From Eutreptiella sp. 'Long Island Sound 2002' (lineage: Eukaryota > Euglenozoa > Euglenophyceae > Eutreptiales > Eutreptiaceae), in assembly GCA_964036045.1 (NCBI GenBank), contig OZ038384.1, positions 40,712,844 to 40,776,843 of the forward strand: a DNA stretch of 64,000 bases. Reading direction: 5' to 3'. Below the pieces are notes generated by a model, which was not told where the DNA came from, did no database searches, and worked only from the letters and a program-made list of their open reading frames with translations. Of the stretch, positions 10,901 to 18,702 are shown piece after piece. Position numbers and translations under genes: made by a program. The first letter of the stretch is position 1; each line of letters begins with the position of its first letter.

Positions 10901-13087
10901 GCCAGATGGCACGAATTTCTCTCTCTGTTTGACCTCCATGTGTCGTATTTGCCTGGAAAACACAACACGGTAGCGGATGCTCTGAGCCGATGGGCTTACC
11001 CCGCCTCAGAGGGGCTGCAAAGTACCAACATCCATGGTACGGAGCAGGACCGCCATGTAATCATCGAATGGGATCAGGAAGAAAAGAAACTCATTCGACG
11101 TGCATGCATGCAGTGCGCTGTTAAACAGCACGCATTGCCGTGTCACGACATCACGGCCATCACAGATCCGGCGCATGCTCACGAGATCTGCACCAAAACG
11201 CTGAAAGTCGTGGAAAAAGTCACCGATCCCTCCTCAGGGAGTGTGAAACGGTTTGACTATACCCGACGAGTAAGTCGATTTCGGTTGATCGAGGGCATTA
11301 AGCGTCGAGATCCGGCCAAAACTCCACCCCTGCCTAAAGATTCCCTGATAATCCGTGACTGGACGTCCGATTACCTGCAGGATCCCATGTTTAAAGAGGT
11401 CTTTGGAAATCTCCAATCCAAAGATGCTCACAAGGATGGGATTTTTGCTGAGTACTCGTTGGATGGGGGGAAGCTGTGGATGGAGGGTAAATTGTGTGTG
11501 CCAGACGCCCTAGCCCCCCGAGTGTTAAACTGGTGGCACAAATGGGAGTCCCCCCACGCACATGGCCGTCGACTGTGGTCGATGATTAAGCATAGGTTGT
11601 TTGGATCGAGGCTCTACACTCATTGCATGAAAGTAGCTGCCGGATGTGCCCAATGTGCTGTCTCGACGCCCCCCAGCGCGAAGAAGCACGGCCATCTGAG
11701 GCCTCATCCTATTCCGGAGCGTCTCTTTAACAGAGTCACCAGTGATTTCTTCTATCTCGGTGAACTCGATGACGAAGAGTGCCATTGGACTAACAAAAAA
11801 GTCAATGGTGTGCTCCTTATTCAGTGCCGTCATTCCGGCTACATTCAAGTGTTGCCTTGCAACATTGAGTCGATGACTGGCAAGGCTGCCGCCAAATGGT
11901 GCGCGCAGACCTGGATGGGAGGCTGGGACGTCCCATCCGAGGTGGTCACGGATTCAGGCAAAGAGTACACCTCCGAATGGTGGAGAGAATTGTGTGCTCG
12001 CCTTGGAATCCACCACCTCCGATGTGAAATCCACTCGCATCGAGCGCTGCCTGGCGAAAGGGCCGGCCGCTCAATAATTAATATGCTTCGTAAGGAGCTC
12101 GCGAGTGAAAAGGATTTCCATTGGATGGAAGTTCTCTTCGCATTGCTTCGCCGTTACCACAACACGCCTTTGTATCATGGCCTTTCTCCAAATGAAATTG
12201 TCTTTGGACGAAAGAAGTGTTGGTGGAACATGCCGTTGAATAATCCTCGCCCCTGTAAAGATGCTTCGCTGTTTTTGGACGAAGTCCAACGAGCAGATAA
12301 ATCTGTGTCGAAATTAATCGAGAAGCATCAAGCTGACTGGCTTTGGGTTCAAAATCAAGGTCGAAAAAACCCCCACAATTTTGAAGTCGATGATCGAGTT
12401 TGGCTTCGAAAATCCGAAACCACCCTGGACGGAGATGACAAGCTTCTTCCCTTGTGGGAGGGGCCATTTGCTGTTACAGCACGTCTTGGTGAGAACAGGT
12501 GGAGGATTCGTGTGGATGTCAGCAGGGAAATTGACGTTTCGGGCGATCGCCTCAAGAGAGAGATCCCCTCCCCCAAGGACCGGGTTAAACCCCTTTTTTG
12601 GACTGCAAAACACCTGTCCGATCGGGTAATCGAAGGGGGAAAGTACGAACTCAAGAGGATTGTTGAAGCAAGACGTGACGCCAAGGGCGAATGGGAATTT
12701 CTGTGTGAGTGGAGGGGCTTTGATTCCAGTCACAACAACTGGGAACCAGCCCAATCTTTTGTCCATGGATACACCAAGGGGTTCATAGACTTCCTCAAGA
12801 AGCACCCCGAAATTGGTGTACTCCTGACAGATTGTTTGTCGAAACCAGACAGACAAGTGGAGAGCGACGGAAAACGACCTGTGGTGAATCGAGATCCAGC
12901 CTTTTACGGCCCTCAGCAGCCACATTCCAGGGCTGATCCGTCGATCCCCCCTCCTGCGGTCAGGCCAGCCCAGGAGCCAAATGAGGACCAAGCTTCAAGT
13001 TCGGCCGCTGATCTGCAGCGCCCAAGCCGTACGAGGGTCAGGCCAGACAGGTTGGTGGTCACATGCATTCGTGCTTGGCCGAATTGA
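7904..13087 (+). CDS. pol: E1 Pol: protease-like, MTase-like, RT, RNase H, integrase, chromodomain
   Basis: The frame is open directly after the gag UAG; there is no early ATG (a GTG is at 8033), so it is most likely made as Gag-Pol. Numbering from 8033: a retropepsin-like motif at about 36 reads CDNGSE, DNG instead of the usual DTG/DSG. A DAFA (233)...NPPF (262)...VVPLW block at about 205-340 resembles the Dam-like methyltransferase domain of DIRS elements. RT spans about 560-760 with YIDD at 700-703. RNase H follows (TDAS, REQE, LTDH; about 860-960). Integrase has an HHCC zinc site and catalytic D1238, D1307 and E1342, then a GPF/Y module (WEGPF). The chromodomain spans about 1538-1595 (CEWRGF, NNWEP). 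A Pro/Ser-rich tail ends at TGA. No internal stop or frameshift is seen, so it looks intact. Confidence 0.93.
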   Translation, partial: GSHENRPSPGDFRHDPQIPDRPLLDVGSLVSSPLDPAADPSVVVDEVGVQSKHRARQFVTKLWVSDCKGNFHLATCLCDNGSEVNLQSNSFLPDDCVFESPHPVTLEGVSGHSLAGGQRGCYISTHLVAQDLWEEQNVEEVVLKDDYFYRADIKYDLYLGHPWLRKNRVAPVGHRRCFLLESGPLERPEFRFLHAGFKSAEEFLKQKVTPKFGEDVTIAEVNGSADYSQELECLRRDSQPRRPSRWHSSSYRVVDKWRDAICEYFHEHHSFWPQYDAFANRMNKRFDKHFSDAWTHKWDKKLWINPPFHLIQQVIHKIKQDKTQAILVVPLWDDKPWFQELQDICVDYIELPRKIKLYARDDTGPLPQRSWSSLAFLVDGKLSDSNSADSSTDSCVGSESEVERGTDDESIFSDFCPSDTQGDSTSNGSASSPSTPIRSTSKRIFSARARKNLQSRRKFRVFYEKPPVEAFMDPFEELDHEENLWDFDTRPTYLQEAVDTDLFRDIRKKILPAKAEEVAKVFSTVTPGDQVDTELCSKSREKIFEERKDTTLSGKLIKDPPVRGQFGEAFIELREGYKAKKQRPYENHGHKHEILRKIIERNLREFGWLEGCMTSEWCCSPFTVPKPPPADQNTIDGWRMVVDFRNLNAETKADSHPLPLIEEEIAKRARGRLFSVLDLRHGFHQMPLRKDSRPLTCMCTPCGPVQWTVMPMGLKNAPSFFQRMMEDVLFTTHPELRAFVSVYIDDIIIATEGEGLTEAELVALHEKQLNQVLDILDANQLICGPKKGKLFLKSVEFCGSLLENGTRRPSPGKLVAIQKWKRPETITELRGFLGCCNFYHTFVPNYAKFAAPLTELLKVGRDAGKAGSKVRVKWTDECEEAFHHLKAALCEVATLHVPQFDRPFYIRTDASRYAIGAVLEQVDEATGDHYPLAFWSRKLAPRQMQWSPREQETYAIICALKKYQSWVGTNRVEVLTDHRSLEYWATEHIDTVASPAGRRARWHEFLSLFDLHVSYLPGKHNTVADALSRWAYPASEGLQSTNIHGTEQDRHVIIEWDQEEKKLIRRACMQCAVKQHALPCHDITAITDPAHAHEICTKTLKVVEKVTDPSSGSVKRFDYTRRVSRFRLIEGIKRRDPAKTPPLPKDSLIIRDWTSDYLQDPMFKEVFGNLQSKDAHKDGIFAEYSLDGGKLWMEGKLCVPDALAPRVLNWWHKWESPHAHGRRLWSMIKHRLFGSRLYTHCMKVAAGCAQCAVSTPPSAKKHGHLRPHPIPERLFNRVTSDFFYLGELDDEECHWTNKKVNGVLLIQCRHSGYIQVLPCNIESMTGKAAAKWCAQTWMGGWDVPSEVVTDSGKEYTSEWWRELCARLGIHHLRCEIHSHRALPGERAGRSIINMLRKELASEKDFHWMEVLFALLRRYHNTPLYHGLSPNEIVFGRKKCWWNMPLNNPRPCKDASLFLDEVQRADKSVSKLIEKHQADWLWVQNQGRKNPHNFEVDDRVWLRKSETTLDGDDKLLPLWEGPFAVTARLGENRWRIRVDVSREIDVSGDRLKREIPSPKDRVKPLFWTAKHLSDRVIEGGKYELKRIVEARRDAKGEWEFLCEWRGFDSSHNNWEPAQSFVHGYTKGFIDFLKKHPEIGVLLTDCLSKPDRQVESDGKRPVVNRDPAFYGPQQPHSRADPSIPPPAVRPAQEPNEDQASSSAADLQRPSRTRVRPDRLVVTCIRAWPN

Positions 13088-14721
13088 GGAAGCCATCCTA
13101 CCACATTCTGCTCAATCCACTGTTCATTCTTTCTGTTTATGTCATGATGTGGAGAACTGCGAATGTTTGATAATTTGACGTCAATCAACTTTTCTTTGGT
13201 CTCCGTTCGGCAGACAAGGCGTAGATACGCTGACGGAGTGTGCTGCCGTGTTCAGAAAAAACCAAACTCAGGCTTAATTCAGGCAGATTCGGGGTAATCT
13301 TGTCTCTGTTGGTCTGTGCATCTTTGGAATTTGGCTACTCGTGCAGATGGAAGCAAATGTACATAATCAAAACGCTGGCCAGCGACATTCACCCCTACAG
13401 GCAACCCCTGTAGTACTGGCTGCCCTAGAGGCGCGCCAGGAACTCAGATCTCACCTTCATTTGCTGTGATGCTGACGCCAAAGTCCAGATTCAGATCCAG
13501 GATCCTCAAATTTACCTTGAATTTCTCAGGTTTGTCCATCATTCTGCCACTGTTGTACGAAACCCAGACGTCAATTGTTCAGACAATCTTCATCTAGGAG
13601 CTCTAGGGACTTCTAACAGCCGTCTCTGAAGTCCGTACGCTTCGTTGTATTTTTGGCACACGCCAATGTGAGCTCAATCCGACCTGAAAATGTCGAGAAT
13701 GGTGAATCCAAGTGTCTTGTGGGACTCCATCGAAAGATTGGCCTTGTCCAAGTCGATTGACACCACCGCCATTGTAAATTCGGTGTCTCTCAGTTATATA
13801 CTGTCAGTAAAGCGCCTTCAGCGAACCTTCGGCGCGTTACATGCCAAGGATCCAGGGCCAGCATGTCCCATCATGATGCATCATCACATGATCCACATTT
13901 TGATAGAATCTGTTTGATGCTCGCGAACCAACGTGTCGGAAAGCACAATTGAGCTGAATAAACGACAATATATATTAACTTTAGTCTAAACGAAGGTGTT
14001 GGTAGTTTCAGTCGTACACATTCCGCTTCATTTCACCTTCATCTCAGGGAATTTACTCATGTTAGGACAATTTAGATTGATTTCCTTGTCATCTCCCATC
14101 ATTCCTCGAAGATCTGTTTAGATCTAAGTGAACAGAAGAACATCTCTACCTTCGGTGGTTCACTTAGGGTCTGTAGACTACATGTGTATTTGTTTAACCT
14201 CTCTGTGATTGCTTAATCCCCTCAATCTCTGCCCAAATTCATTCTCATTTTTGCTGAATCTTGTGATCATCCACCAGATGCGCCGAATCTGAGCCACATG
14301 CTGTACTTTTCAGAACGAGAAAAGCGGGATAACACGATGTAGAGTTCGGCGAGGACACCGTAGCGTGCCCGCGACAGCGAAACTGTGCCAGAGCGCTGAG
14401 ATGTCACTCCAATTCTTGATCCCCCCACTCAATCCACCAAAAATCTACCTCATTCTCAACCAATGCATGGTTTGGTATCGATTCTCGATACGTTTACATG
14501 CTTTTTAGCCCGTGACCTAATGTTTTACTGCACGGAGGACTGTTCGTCACTTCTCATTCTGTCTCATTTCAGGTTTATCCAGCCTGATTCAGTGTCAATT
14601 CAGCCCAAATCAGGTCAGATCAAGCAGATTTCGCCCCATCGAGGCTACATTTCTATGTTTTTCTGGGACTTACCCGCACTACGTTCTTCGTTGACGTAGC
14701 GACACACCCCAGTGTGTTTTT
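13088..14721 (+). other. E1 3' non-coding region
   Basis: This is about 1.6 kb between the pol stop and the polypurine tract. I see no conserved frame; the longest open stretch (13690-13917, 75 codons) has no recognisable feature. An envelope gene is not visible. The sequence is ordinary mixed composition with several cagatt/caggtt words, and its role is unknown. Confidence 0.7.
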
Positions 14722-14731
14722 GGAGGGGGAG
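14722..14731 (+). other. E1 polypurine tract
   Basis: GGAGGGGGAG lies immediately upstream of the 3' LTR (TGTAAG...) after a T-run. This is the expected primer for plus-strand DNA synthesis. Confidence 0.85.
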
Positions 14732-15263
14732 TGTAAGTGCGGCTAGCCCCATCTGCTCAGATTTTCAGACATTCTGCCCAGATTGGCTACATTTTGGTCA
14801 TTTTCTTTGCTTCGGCGGAATTGCCGCCTCGCAGCTCAGTCACAGGATATTTCCTATATATTTCTGATATGCCGGATTTGATTCCGCGGTCCATTCCCCG
14901 TAAATCCGCCGCATTCCGCTATTTTAGCTGGAATCGCCATTTGCCGTTGACGCGCGCTCGCGGGCCAGATCGGCCAGACAATTTTACATAAATGGATTAT
15001 TTAAATTCATTCGGACAGTTTTGGACACTCAGATGTATTTAGAATAATTCCCCTCAATTTTCTTCATAGACTGGGATTTTCTGCCGGACCACAATCAGCA
15101 TGGACCTTGCTTCTGTTGTCGCTGCTCTCGCCTCCGTTGGTGTCCGAGTGTCCGGTTCTACACCCAATAACAACATCCAGGGAGACTCCTCGCGTGCCTG
15201 CCCCACTGGTCTTGCCGGCCCCGAGCCCTCCGGCACCCACAACGACCCAGGGCAGCACTTTCA
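14732..15263 (+). repeat. E1 3' LTR (532 bp)
   Basis: It matches the 5' LTR except T at 14865 versus C at 4633. It repeats the first 55 codons of the gag frame (ATG at 15100), which then run into satellite sequence. The resulting 273-codon frame at 15100-15921 is a fusion artefact. Confidence 0.95.
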
Positions 15264-15545
15264 CACCCACGCCACACATCCCAGGCAGGAGTGGCGGGGT
15301 GCAAGCGAAGCGCGCACACAAGCAGACACAAACCCTGACACCCCAGCCAAGAGTGGCGGGGCGCAGGCGGAACCCGAACCCTTCCACGCACACACACACC
15401 GCACACCCCAGCCAGGAGTGGCAGGGTACAAGCGGAGCGCACACACAAGCGCATACACGCCCCAACACCCCAGCCAGGAGTGGCGGGGCGCAGCCGAAAC
15501 CCAAACCCAACCACCATTCAGACCCGAACACAAGCGCCACGCAAC
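15264..15545. repeat. Continuation of the 109 bp satellite array after E1
   Basis: It starts with the target duplication CACCC and continues with ccaggcaggagtggcggggtgcaag-type units of the same family as 2546-4499. About two and a half units remain before the sequence becomes unique. Confidence 0.85.
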
Positions 15546-16030
15546 AGTAGGAAACCCAGTTGTCCATAGCCCGGGCACTGAGGCAGCCCATGCCATGCAG
15601 GTGACCCGGCCAAACGAGATGCGGAGACCAGGGGTAAGGCTGCATCCTAAGGCCTGGGCTGGTTTGGGACTCGAGGCGGAGCGTGCGACACCCAAGCACC
15701 TCAGAACCCCAGTACCAAGAACATGCATGCATGCCTTCGGAACGGGATACGCCAGGAAGTCCGGTGAACCCCTAGGGTTCCGCCCAAAGGAGGGGACGTG
15801 CGCAAGCACGGGGGCCAACCCTCCCGACATGACAAGCAGTCACGCTGGCGGCGATCAGCCCTCTCTGTGTTGCCCGGGGCCGCTTTGTTGGGGGCCACAA
15901 GTCAGGTCAAGCGGGATGTAAGCCGCCTCCCCTCTTCACGCGCGGAACCTCTTGCTGTTCGTCACAGGGCTGACGCCAGGGGGAACCATGGGGCGCCTCT
16001 CCACGACCGAGTGTACCTACCTACCTACCT
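15546..16030 (+). repeat. 3' end of the array-bearing repeat, with (ACCT)4 tail
   Basis: This is non-tandem sequence ending in four ACCT units at 16015-16030. It resembles 54000-54420: both contain a gccgctttgt-ggggg block, then a short C/G-rich part, then a cgag-t/c sequence and exactly four ACCT units. The shared 3' end suggests both are copies of one repeat family that carries internal arrays. A microsatellite tail is typical of elements copied by target-primed reverse transcription, but no reverse transcriptase is visible. Confidence 0.5.
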
Positions 16031-17085
16031 GTGCATGCGTACCAGGCTTCAAGGCGTTGACGTAGTATGCTTACGTCCAGCCTTTTTTATTTTTATTATC
16101 TATTATAGAAATACAGTTACGTGTTTCACATTAGGATGCAATAATAGAAAATTTTAGGCTGTATGTCAGTAAGCTTCGTTCGCGTTTTATACTTCGTGTG
16201 CATTAGCATATTTGTCATTTGTGTGTGTGTGCGTGTAGTAATTCTTTACTGTCTCAGGGTAGAAATCAGGTGGTCCAATGGTATGGTAAGAGCCCAGGAG
16301 GTCACAGAGGTGTGGTTCTGTGTGTGCAGTGATGACACTCGTCGTGTTTTCTTTATATGACATGTATTTACGTTGTTGCGCGAGCGATTGATAGCCCCCT
16401 CTTTTTGTTTCCAAAGGGCTTTGAACGCTGCAACGCCTGATTAGCCAATGCTGCAGGCAGTGTCTGTTTGTAGGCAGGTTAGTACTCCAGAGTTGCAGTG
16501 TTGGTTAGCCCCACTACATACAAGACCCACTCCCACACCCACTCCAACTAGTATGTAGGGCTGCAGTGTACTTCTGTACTGCAGCACGCGACAGTAGATT
16601 TTTTTTGGGTGTGTGTTTGACCTTTTTTGTTTGAATCCCTGTCAAGGGCTGTGTACAGCAGCCCAGCCCCCCCCCCCTCCCCCTCACTAGTGTAAAGATC
16701 TGAGTGTCTACTTTCTTTAGTCAGTCATTTGCTGGAGTAAACCCCAGCAAATAGCTTGGGAAGGAAGTGTAATAGGACACGGTGTAAAGATTGCGTAGGG
16801 TCGCGTGCACAGCTGCAGAATGTAGATAGACCCAGAAAGCGTGAATGATAGGTGAGTGGTTTGATGAATAATGGTATCCTTTTTTATTGTAAATTCTTGT
16901 GTTGATTACAGAAGTCCCGGATGATATTAAGTTTTGGATTTATCTTGCTGCATGTCTGCGACGTATTAGGCTTCTAAAAGAAGGAGTTCCAATGAAAGGA
17001 TATCAAAGGAAAATCGATACCAATAACTATCACAATGGGAGGGCAAGGTATTTCCATTACACATCCTGAAAAATTGGTTCATCCC
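16031..17085. other. Intergenic, no gene seen
   Basis: The sequence is T/G-rich with TG-repeat-like stretches (16215-16235), a GTACTTCTGTAC palindrome near 16569, and a poly-C tract at about 16668-16685. At about 16270-16290 the bases ggtggtccaatggtatgg resemble a tRNA A box, but no matching B box follows. Confidence 0.4.
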
Positions 17086-17330
17086 GGGGAAGGTCTCACC
17101 AATTGACGGTAATTTCCCGTAACGACCAGAACCAAATTTCCATGGTTCTGACCGGGACAATTATTACTCCCCTCGTGCCATCCCATCGGCTTTTTTTGAC
17201 TTGGCCGGCAATCTCGGACTCCTTGGGATGCAGAAACAACGTCTGGCCACTCCAGAGTACAAAATAACCCATTGGTCGACGTTGTGTTTGCAAGCAAGGC
17301 AAAACAAAGGCAATTGCAAAGCATTAGTCA
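17086..17330 (-). pseudogene. Decayed pol fragment: MTase-like domain of an E1-type element
   Basis: Read on the minus strand, two overlapping frames give a pattern that aligns with the E1 MTase-like domain. FALLANTTSTN corresponds to the DAFANRMN stretch of E1. LFLHPK takes the place of LWINPPF. Then come GVIIVP and a WFW-x-LREITVNW segment matching VVPLW...WFQELQDICVDY. A stop codon interrupts the last part and the NPPF motif is lost, so it cannot be functional. Only this domain is recognisable, with no RT or integrase nearby. The match is by eye and modest in length. Confidence 0.5.
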
Positions 17331-17678
17331 GAAATGTTGTGTCAAAATTTAGCAGTCAATAGCCGGAAAAGTCTGGAGCGATCTGCACTACAGCTGAGCA
17401 GCACAAAAACAGCAGAACAACAATATTAAAAGGACTTTTGGCAGGCATCTTTAGATTCAACCACAGCATTGTAATGTTCTGACACATCCACACTTTTGTG
17501 CCAAGGAATCAAATGTGTTCAAGCAATGGATTTTGCAAAAATTCATGTTTGAATGACAAATTTTTGGCACCGCGGCCGTTTCAGATCCAGTGGGCCGTTT
17601 CAGATCCAGTGCGGTAGCGTAAATGCGGTTTTGGCCGCAGAATGCCCCACAAAATCATAGGTGTTTTGGTCACTGGTA
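17331..17678. other. Left flank of E2, no gene
   Basis: There is no coding signal. A 19 bp segment ggccgtttcagatccagtg is present twice in a row at about 17573-17612. The last bases before E2 (aaaatcataggtg) also occur at the right edge of a 0.3 kb insertion inside E3 (about 42238), hinting at a shared small repeat. Confidence 0.35.
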
Positions 17679-18390
17679 GAAAGATGTCCTTGAATTATGC
17701 CCTAGGTCTTTTGATGTATTCCTGCAGGTTTTGTAGTTGTAAAACCCCAAACCAAAGCAGCAAGTAGAGCAAGGACTGAATGTGGATCGAATCAATGATT
17801 GGTTTTGGAATCCAGTATAACACAGAAGGGCTGCAGATAGACAAAGCAGGTATATGAACATAGATTCAATCACAAATGGATAATGCAAAAGGTTTTATGT
17901 GAAAATTGGTCAGACTCTTGCCTCAGAGGTTGCAATAGGCACTTCATGTGCACTCTTTTGGGTGAAATGGTGCTGGTTAGGACTGAGGGGCATAGATGTC
18001 AGGACCACACAGAAAATGACTTGGCCAAGCAACTGAATTCAGAAACAGTTACAAAGTAGGACCACAATAAGTGGTAGTATCAATTGAGTATAGGGGTCTT
18101 GGGGTGGGAGACCACTTAGGCTTAACCTCCAAGGCCCACAAGCATGGAATGCCTGATTTATTTTGGTATGACCTCCATGAAGGAAGGTACCTCCGCTCAG
18201 TTGAGTGGTAGGGGTGAACTTCATGGGGGGGCTAGGGTCACAACCCTAGTTACCTTGAGAAAGTGTACTTTAGGCTACAAAAGAGAGATAAAAACACTTA
18301 AGTTTGTCTCAGCATCAACAAAGGGTTTTAAGGGGGGCTCAGCCTGGATCAAGCCCTCCAAGAAAGACATGGCAGTGACTTTTTCTTACT
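17679..18390 (-). repeat. E2 3' LTR (712 bp)
   Basis: It is a direct copy of 28048-28759. On the plus strand it starts GAAAGATGTCC and ends TTTTTCTTACT. The next plus-strand bases, CCCCCCTGGAG, are the complement of the polypurine tract, which fixes this copy as the 3' LTR of a minus-strand element. Confidence 0.9.
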
Positions 18391-18401
18391 CCCCCCTGGA
18401 G
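18391..18401 (-). other. E2 polypurine tract
   Basis: On the minus strand CTCCAGGGGGG directly precedes the LTR start (AGTAAGAAAAAG). The same tract is found at the matching place in E3 (38203-38212). Confidence 0.8.
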
Positions 18402-18629
18402 TACTAGTCGATCAAGCTAGTAGGACCAAGGAAAAAGGCTCAAATATTCCCAAAATTACCTCAAAAAAATGCATTAAACTCACCAAAAATATTCTCATCA
18501 CTTCATAGAAGCCTATCACACTGTAGGGACCCTTGAAAAACAGTGTAATGTACGGTGAATGATGTCCCTTGGAAGGGGCATTCCTCAAAAGTCGCCGGCG
18601 TGCGGCGAAAACTTTTGGAAAAAGTGTGG

Positions 18630-18702
18630 GGGCAGTGGGAATTGAACCCAGGACTCCCTCCCTAGAGCCAATGTGCTTGCCCACTAGGGTACTGTCGAAC
18701 GC
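18630..18702 (-). ncRNA. tRNA-like segment with Pol III A and B boxes in E2
   Basis: On the minus strand the B box reads GGGTTCAATTCCC (18637-18649), matching GGTTCRANNCC, and an A-box-like CCTAGTGGGCAAGC lies about 40 nt upstream. The counterpart in E3 (38440-38512) keeps both boxes with a different T-stem (GGGTTCAAACCC), so pairing is kept. It lies about 240 bp upstream of the 3' LTR. It could be a tRNA-derived SINE caught in the ancestor of the family, or a functional internal Pol III promoter. A complete cloverleaf was not established. Confidence 0.5.

Larger units (their letters stand above)
4500..15263 (+). mobile_element. E1: complete Ty3/gypsy chromovirus LTR retrotransposon
   Basis: The element is 10,764 bp. 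Its parts in order are 5' LTR 4500-5031, primer site 5032-5043, gag from 4868, an in-frame UAG at 7901, pol to 13087, a long 3' non-coding part, polypurine tract 14722-14731 and 3' LTR 14732-15263. The flanking 5 bp CACCC at 4495-4499 is repeated at 15264-15268, a perfect target duplication. By eye the LTRs differ at one base (C at 4633, T at 14865), so insertion is recent. All expected domains are open: gag, protease-like, RT, RNase H, integrase and chromodomain. It lies inside the 109 bp satellite, which continues on both sides. Confidence 0.95.

Noticed and set aside
13690-13917. Envelope or accessory gene downstream of E1 pol
   Set aside because: 75 codons, no signal peptide or membrane segment, no relation to known proteins by eye.
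15100-15921. 273-codon frame starting MDLASVV
   Set aside because: It is the LTR-encoded start of E1 gag running into satellite DNA beyond the element.
1460-16040. gtgcatgcgta at about 1461 and 16031 as a target duplication of the array-bearing repeat
   Set aside because: Only 11 bp, no supporting boundary at 1472, and the left end of the repeat is unknown. Too weak to claim.
16262-16340. tRNA gene suggested by ggtggtccaatggtatgg
   Set aside because: No proper B box or cloverleaf follows.
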